64,000 bases of DNA from contig NC_088301.1 in assembly GCF_032854445.1 (NCBI RefSeq), positions 12,396,281 to 12,460,280 on the forward strand. Reading direction: 5' to 3'. Shown here piece after piece: positions 57,301 through 64,000 of the stretch (position 1 is its first letter; every line of letters starts with the position of its first letter). A model generated the notes under the pieces. It searched no databases. It was not told the DNA's origin and was given only the letters and a program-made list of their open reading frames with translations. Source of the DNA: Liolophura sinensis. Its lineage: Eukaryota > Mollusca > Polyplacophora > Chitonida > Chitonidae. Made by a program: the position numbers and the translations under genes.

Positions 57301-57823
57301 TGAAAAAAGTGATTTTATTGTATTTTTGTCACCCCCAAGAAGTCACATTGGATATAAAAGCGTGGAATACATAAACTCAATTATGCCAGATCCAGGAAGT
57401 GGCCAGAGACGGAGTTCTTTTTGCAACATATTGTAAAGAGACAGATCATTTTTTGATTGGTTGGTGACAAGGTCATTTATTGAAAATGACAGAATGATTC
57501 AGATAAAGGAGATATTTATAAAAAAAAATGAGTACCTTGACAGGTGAAGTCTAGCCATGCTCTGCCTGTTACACAATACAAAAATAAGACTTTACTTTAC
57601 TTAAGCAAAAGGCGGGAGTGTACGAAAAGGCCACAGAATAACAGTGTAACTGTTATAACCCCACCCGAAGTCTCTGATTTTTCTCTGATTTTCACAAAAG
57701 CAAATGTAAGCTAAAAGCTCTTGTTCACAAGAAAAACACCATTTCTCAGAAATTGTTTTGATATTACAATGATGTCATAACAGTTTCAATGGACTAAAAG
57801 TTTGCAGAAAACGTTGAATTAAT

Positions 57824-58165
57824 TCAGAACGCAATGTCTTGAATCAGACATTCCGGCGTTTCAAGGGCTGCAGCTCTAGTTGCTACACCAATGCGGAAAC
57901 TGTGTCCTTTATATTTTGTAGGGTCCAGGCCAACAAAATCTAGTATATGTTTTATGGTTTCTGGAAAGAAACTGTATGACACTGGAGAAATCTCAGACAA
58001 CAGAAATAAAGGGCCAGTTTTATAGCGAGATAGCCGAAGATATTGTTTTAGGGCACGCACAGGGCATATGGATGGATTGTTGGCTTTACCTGCGATTATC
58101 GATCTTGCGATTATCGAGTTGGAACGCTCTTTACGGACTACGAGTGGTATACGAATGTCGGACAT
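57824..58165 (-). pseudogene. Tyrosine recombinase catalytic fragment
   Basis: IPLVVRKERSNSIIARS, CPVRALKQYLRLSRYKTG, then GHSFRIGVATRAAA with the HxxR box of tyrosine recombinases. The frame stops before the catalytic Tyr. Confidence 0.85.
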
Positions 58166-58548
58166 GACGCTTATATTTACCTATATTCATATGAACTGGT
58201 TTAATATCACTGTTTTTGAAGTGGGTAATAGTGACAGTCAAGCCTTGAGAATCATAGGGTTGAGAATTGAACGTTGCCAATCTGTAGAATTGCTCCTGCC
58301 TTGCTAGCTTTGGAGACTGTAAGTTCTCCTATTCTCAAGAAGCAATGGAATGCCAATAAAAAGAGGGATTTAAACATGCACCTAATGAAAAGGGACGGTA
58401 TTACACAAGTGAGTGCTAACACCAATGTAATTGGTAAACGAGGGTTAATACTCGTTTTTAAACGCTAAACACCGTTCAGGACCTCTTGGAGGCGGAAACT
58501 GTGGGTAGGACCATTCAATCCATAATGTTTGGGCATGAAACTAATCGT

Positions 58549-58800
58549 TTAAATATGCGAGAATATGGTAACTGGACTGTAATTGTTTAGAAACGAATAT
58601 GAGACCAAATTTAGTAAGATTTGGAGGTATGCTGGAAAAGACGGCAGAGTTGGATCAATTGATGTAGAGAATGAAATAAATCGATTAATCATAGGAGTGT
58701 ATGATTTGAGTGTGTTTAGTGACAGAGGGACCCAAAGTAGCTGATTTGTTACAGTTTCTAGAACTAAGCTGGAATGTGCACCTGTTCTTTGCATGACCAA
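58549..58800 (-). pseudogene. Tyrosine recombinase N-terminal (core-binding) fragment
   Basis: LNTLKSYTPMINRFISFSTS and LPSFPAYLQILLNLVSYSFL follow the YR-retrotransposon pattern of a helical SAM-like core-binding domain. Confidence 0.6.
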
Positions 58801-58966
58801 GATGCAAAATGGAATGCCTCCTGGAAACGGAAACTAGACAACTGGTCACCTATAACATTCGCCTTACCTGGAATGTTTTTGGCGCTGAAGAAGATAGGGA
58901 AGATAACACCAAGCGACGGACAAACTTCATTGGAATTTTTGACTTTCATGTTGTCCGGTTAATTAT

Positions 58967-59170
58967 CTAAACCAAAGCAGCGTTGTCCGCCATAAAAAGT
59001 ATCTTGTGATTTTTTAACTTTTCACCCCACATCTCCAGAGTCAAACTGATGGTGTCAGTTTTCCAGGGGCCTGCAAACCAGTGGTTACCCATAACAGCGG
59101 CAAATCCGCCATGCACTCCAGCATCATCCGAATACAAACGGAGAAGAAAGTAAGTTTGTAATTGTATCAC
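58967..59170 (-). pseudogene. RNase H fragment of the YR retrotransposon
   Basis: LYSDDAGVHGGFAAVMGNHW, FAGPWKT, LEMWGEKLKNHKILFMADNA: the D, E, D residues of RNase H in the DIRS style. Confidence 0.82.
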
Positions 59171-59291
59171 TGTAAAAACTTGAACAAAGCACTTATGTCA
59201 CCTCTAGCTCCAGCTGATAACTTAATGTGATGGTGGGGCGATCTTATGCAATTGGACAAATCTGGTAAGCGGCGCAGGAATGCTCTGCCTG

Positions 59292-59840
59292 TTATGATGA
59301 CAGAACAGCAAAAGTTAAGGTAACCGATAAGGGACTAGGGTCATGGTTATACTTCTTCGATGTTGATACAAAATCAGAAGGGTGCGTTAGAATTAATAAC
59401 TTATCGTATGGGAGCCTTGCAAGCATGAGTGAGGAGTCAATTTCTGTGCCATAAATCTGAATAACTGTTTGTGAGGTCACAGTTTTAGAATGCATAAGTG
59501 GAATTCCTAGTGTACAGCATAGCTGGAGAAAGTGGTTTAAATCTTCTGAGCATTTTGAAGAGTTAGGTGGCCCAGCAAAGAAGTAGTCATCTATGAGATG
59601 AGAAATGCCAGAGTTTATGAGAGTGGATTTACGCCTGTGAAATGTATGAAAAAAAATCACATTCGAACGAGGGAGTAACTGGCCAATAATAACTAATTTT
59701 ACATTCCAAATGTTCAGTAAAAGATTGGCAAATTCAATTATTTCTTGTGAAAGAGCTGCTGGCCCAGTTGAATGCACCTAGTTGCCTCCGATTTGTAAAA
59801 TGATAGCATCCGGGCTAATGGCCTCGACCAAACTTAAGTG
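59292..59840 (-). pseudogene. SGNH-hydrolase-like segment joined to RT C-terminal part
   Basis: PDAIILQIGGN followed by an in-frame TAG at 59780-59778, then STGPAALSQEIIEFANLLL and VIIGQLLPRS: the GGN block and following helix of SGNH/GDSL esterase domains. After it comes HLIDDYFFAGPPNSSKCSED (RT active-site Asp pair) and LGIPLMHSKTV, ARLPYDKL. The RT upstream of the Asp pair is missing. Confidence 0.75.
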
Positions 59841-60399
59841 GTCACTTAAAGACCGACGGCCCAGGCCGACCGTTCCCCACTCACACTGAAGTATTCTACC
59901 TGTATTTCTGTCCTATCAAAACCTAAGTTGTACCACTGATGGAGAACGTAGTTGATCTCTACGCACAAAAGAATGACAGAGGATGAGTACGTGCAAAGCC
60001 ATATTAGTTCACTAAATCAAAAGACAAAAAGAAAAACAGGACATAGCATTAATGCTAGTGATGACAGAAAAATTGTATACAAACGGCTGTCTTCATCCAA
60101 CCAGAAAAACCACTGTCAACCGCGTGCGTATTTACGGATGCCAGAGTTAGGATTTTCGCGTATTCACGCTCTGGTGTGAGTTGAGGAGGGTGACCGTTCA
60201 GAGACGGCACATGGCTTAAAACTTGCCGTTGCAAGTCTCGCGAGCCAGGCCAGCCATGTCTCAGTCACGAGGGAAACATACCACCACGGTCATGGCTGCA
60301 ACGAACTCAACCCTAACGAACTCTTGAAAAGGGAGATAATTCACTGACATAAAACAGACGACCCTTATTACATCTAAATAGTCTCCCTTAATTTGCTTG

Positions 60400-60730
60400 T
60401 TCTATCAAATTAGGCCGCCGGAAATGTTCTTTTACCGCAGCAAAAGCTTCTGATTATGACTGAGTCCTTCCATGGAGGGTGATGCAATTTGGTCACGCCA
60501 AACAATCCACGTACAGCAACCTGTATTAACAGGGCGTTGGAGATGTTGGTTGAGAAAAAAAATGGTGATCAACAGTGTTATTTAGCTCTGTTCGTTGGTG
60601 GCAAAACCTGTTGAGAAAACGGCAATTTGCCGACCCATTTCCTGGTTCTCTTGTTAGGTTCTTGATATCCGGATCATGTACCAAGCGTCATCGTTAAGTT
60701 CTTTGAATTGATAAAAATGTTTCCTATGGG
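60400..60730 (+). repeat. Right flanking block of the DIRS-like region (array-family repeat)
   Basis: Same block as 56858-57300 and 47930-48330: tatcaaattaggccgccgga, gatgcaatttggtcacgcca, aaaacggcaatttgccgacc. Confidence 0.78.
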
Positions 60731-60839
60731 GCTGCATCTATGTCGTGCTTGTTCCCTGCGCTGACATCACTTGGAACTGTGCAGATATATACAAATCTGA
60801 TAATTCGTTACCAAAAGGAGCAGACACAAATACTTGGCT

Positions 60840-61260
60840 TAAGGTAAATAGAGATAATAGAAACAAAGATTTATTGGAATACAAAGATAAAACAGAAAGA
60901 TAAAATCAGAGAGTAAGAAATGACATCAAGTGCGGTGTATTCTCCAGGTGTGTGTGACTCCCGCGGATATATAACTTAACGTAATGTCTGGGATGTCACA
61001 CGTGTAAACAAATATGACAAAAGCTCCCTGGCAGAATGTACATCCAATCGCCATGACGGCTTCAGAGGCAGGAAACAAAAGAGGCCAGCTACTGGCTTGA
61101 CCATCTCCATGTCTTTCTCATTTCAGTTGGCCTTGGAAACTCAATGGGGTGTCCACACTATCTGACTGCTCATTCTGTAAAGCCAGCGAGGCTCCATAGG
61201 GTATACTCAGGGGATTTACATATCCATTACGTATGGCGATAAATGGGGTGTTGTTGAGTA
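60840..61260 (+). repeat. Block duplicated from 51176-51530
   Basis: Shared runs include ccaggtgtgtgtgactcccg, atgtcacacgtgta, cgaggctccatagg and ggggtgttgtt. Confidence 0.82.
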
Positions 61261-64000
61261 GATATTAAACATAGCGGAATGTAATCTTACCCTGTTGTGC
61301 CATATTCCTCTTTAGCTCACATCAGACGTTCAGACAAGGCTGACGTGTAAAGTGAAATTCTTGTGTATGATTGGATACTAATCATGTTGTTTCAGTAAAC
61401 CTCAGAAGTACGCATCCACAATCTTAGTAGTTAAAAGTTGCAGAATGTGAGATGGACGACAAAAACTTGACACGGTATGGATATGCAGATAAATGTGTAT
61501 ATATTCGTGTATTTGTGATATACACACATCTTTTGGAATTTGATTTCCGTGGTTTGTTTTGAGAGCACGTGCCGGATGGTCTTAAAGGTCAAAGGTCGAG
61601 TTGTAACGTTATCTGAGGCTCGATATCCAACCGATCGTAAGATTTGTGTCCTTATCTTGCAATGTCAAACATTGAGCGTTTGGCAAAATTATTGCTGATA
61701 GTATGATACTTTACGGCTCTGTCTACATCTTTGGCAAGGTTGTGCAAATGAAGTCTTGAAGTCTATTATTAAGTCTTATTGTGAATTGTTTGCCTTGACA
61801 GACAACAGGTTTATGGTTTTGCAGTATATCCAGCCTTCCATTTAGGGTAGTATGTTCAAACTGTTCAGAATGAGATCAATATCTTATCTTTGTTGGCGTC
61901 ATTGACTGTTTTATTTCATCCCAGTTAACCATGTCGTTGTTTATGTATGGAAAATAAATGAATCTGACGCAAGTTTACCCGGTACGATGATATTGCTGTC
62001 CTAGATCTGTTGTATATGAAGTTATTTTATAGCCATTTAAGCAATTTAGGATAAAGTAGCGAATAACCCATTATATCTGTTATATAGGCTACAGTCTAAT
62101 TATTTAATTACGAGCTGTTGGTGCCTTTGATACATTGTGTTACGGTGAAACCCGCTAATACGTTGCTGGGACGCATAATGGCATATTGGTTTTCGTTTAA
62201 TTCACGTATGCTACATATTTAACTAAAGAAATATCCATTAGGATGCTTTACACATTGCTTAAAACGCGGCGGAGATTTCCACATGGTATGATAGCCGCGA
62301 TCTAGATATTAAACTCTACAGCCTATGGTTGAAATGACCCTCCTTTTTTCAGTAGGCTGCTAAAAAAGACTTCCCGGGTTCACCTGCGAAATTTATGACG
62401 CCGAGATAATGGCCAGCGTTAATATTACTTGATTTGGTTTTTCGAAAAGTGATAGATGAGCATCAGTGGTTGTTGAACTAAGTCGAACTCTTGGCTAATC
62501 ATTTTTACCATGTGCAGACCTTTTGCTGTGCAGTAAATATAGAATAGGAGAGTCCATTTTTCAAATGTGTTTGTGAGTAAGCTAAGGTATAGACGACTAA
62601 AATTCCCAGACGTAACCTTTACTATGAGCATACAACTAAAGACGAAGAAGTACACAAATACTCTGACAACGGGCTGTAGTCACTGTAACGAACTCTTGTC
62701 TTTATCTGGCCAACTAGCCGTAATTCAGGCGCAGAAGGATCAGTGCTTCAAGCTGCCTGTGATTGGACGATAATAAGGACGAATTTCGCTGCCAGATCAA
62801 AGCTGTATGATGTGTGATGAGCGGGAACCAAGAGACTGCGGATAGATGCATACGGAACCCTAAAGTGTTTGTTGGTTTTAGACAATGATAACAGTTATAT
62901 GTAACAAAAGCCACGAGGAACGCGAGATATTATTGATAGTCTGTCTTGTTAGGCTGGAGTATACGTGATTTAGCCAGACACGTCACGTAACACCATCATT
63001 GTACTTAGTTTAGAATACTGAGATGATTGTCGTTAATCACCGCACGCACGCCACATTGGTATTATCACCTTATCGTCTTGTTTGCTTCATAAACTCTCCG
63101 ATGACAGGTATATGGTTATAGCACTTGCTCTGTTTCTAACAGTCAGTTCCATACATATTTCTTACATTTTTTAATTAGTCATCTTTAGTTATCTAACTCT
63201 AATATTATTTCGCCTTAGAAGTAAATCTGTGCTGACCTCTTTTTAGCATTATATAGGTAAGGTCTGAAAAGAGAAGAGAAAAGAAACACCAACATTGTGA
63301 TTGTCCATTTTTACCCGATAAACATAGTGAATTGATTCCGGCGTACATCTTTTGACGTAGAACATTTGGTGTTCAACAGAGGATGAGATCTTGTTTTCTT
63401 GTAAAAGCAACCATATTTCTTTAGCTCTGGAGTGAATGAAAATGCACCTGTAAAAAAAGGCAAAATTGCCGCTTTTCATATGATTTGCGAAATTGCCTGT
63501 AAATAAGATAAGAACAATTCATTTGCTTTTCATTTCTTTGTCTTTAATTTGTAAGATAAGAGATCCACATGAGAAATTTTAAAGAGATTAGGTTGAGACA
63601 ACCTTACATCAGGTAACAACTTGGAGGATCCTGGAGAAGACTGCTTGAAATGTTGACTCGGATTTACTCTGACATGAACAATCATTTCTCTTAAAGAAAA
63701 ACCCAACATTTGGAGATTCGCTTGACAAATGGAAAGTTGCTGTCCACGCAGTGTTAGATGTTCTTGTATAATTTGCTGATGATTCCCAGAGGGCTATGCG
63801 TAAGAGTAGAAGAAAAAAAGTGGAGCCATCTTAATAGGTTTATATGTACAGCTCATCGTTGTTTATCGAAATAAGCTGAATTTTGCAGTCAATTATTCTG
63901 TCAATAGAACAGTAATATCTGTTGATGTATTGTAGTCGTTCCTGACACTCCATAAGTAGCCCGCCTTCACAACAGGACTTCTGCGAGATGTCGTCAGATG
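61261..64000. other. No gene recognised
   Basis: AT-rich sequence with only short open stretches on either strand (for example 62425-62655 minus, 62567-62773 plus) and no family motifs. The block at 61410-61530 resembles 50980-51070. Confidence 0.5.

Larger units (their letters stand above)
57824..59860 (-). mobile_element. Decayed DIRS/Ngaro-type tyrosine-recombinase retrotransposon
   Basis: On the minus strand the order is SGNH-hydrolase-like segment (59830-59650), RT C-terminal part (59600-59330), RNase H (59140-58970), recombinase N-terminal part (58800-58549), recombinase catalytic part (58165-57824). Stops and frameshifts separate the parts. Direct repeats flank it (56858-57300 and 60400-60730), as expected for YR elements with split direct repeats. 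Assignment to Ngaro or DIRS proper is not settled. Confidence 0.8.

Overview
The window is animal (metazoan) nuclear DNA. It has intron-rich protein genes with good GT-AG splice signals and dense families of tRNA-derived SINEs. The SINE families (3' end reading roughly 'gtcgtataagtgaaatattcttgagtacggcgtaaaacacc', then AAATA repeats), the DIRS-like and IN-before-RT Ty3-like elements and the Tc1 copy fit a marine lophotrochozoan, most likely a mollusc. That assignment is an inference from repeat style, not a match to a reference.

Layout. (1) 1-16687, minus strand: at least 14 coding exons of a DLGAP5/HURP-type spindle protein; its last exon(s) lie beyond the left edge. Its promoter (16775-16968) carries a CHR-like TTTGAA and three CCAAT boxes, the classic G2/M arrangement. 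(2) 18938-24269, plus strand, head-to-head with DLGAP5: a BTB-BACK-kelch gene in three coding exons. Its last acceptor sits at the end of a 24-unit minisatellite made of acceptor-like units. (3) 24270-28338: repeats only. (4) 28339-30938, minus strand: an unrecognised two-exon Ser/Arg-rich gene whose intron holds a regularly spaced cluster of CRE (TGACGTCA-like) sites. (5) 31000-37500: SINEs, a 116-bp TA-cored palindrome and a nearly intact Tc1 transposon. (6) 37544-41088, plus strand: complete NDUFB7 (complex I B18 subunit) in three exons. (7) 41100-64000: almost entirely repeats. These include a full tRNA-headed SINE, a 27-bp minisatellite, a tandem array of long (about 1.4-2.0 kb) units at 44.5-50.2 kb, a deleted LTR retrotransposon with integrase upstream of RNase H, and a decayed DIRS/Ngaro-type tyrosine-recombinase retrotransposon that carries an SGNH-hydrolase-like segment. 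From about 61.3 kb to the end no gene was recognised.

The genes do not form a pathway together. DLGAP5 (mitotic spindle), the kelch protein (probable CUL3 adaptor) and NDUFB7 (mitochondrial) are independent neighbours. The most unusual signals are splice-site repeats: a 43-bp triplication of a donor in DLGAP5 and the acceptor minisatellite in the kelch gene. Next come the CRE array and the chimeric retroelement material. I found no convincing wholly new defence or mobile system. Exon ends were placed by hand from splice motifs, reading phase and family similarity, without transcript evidence.
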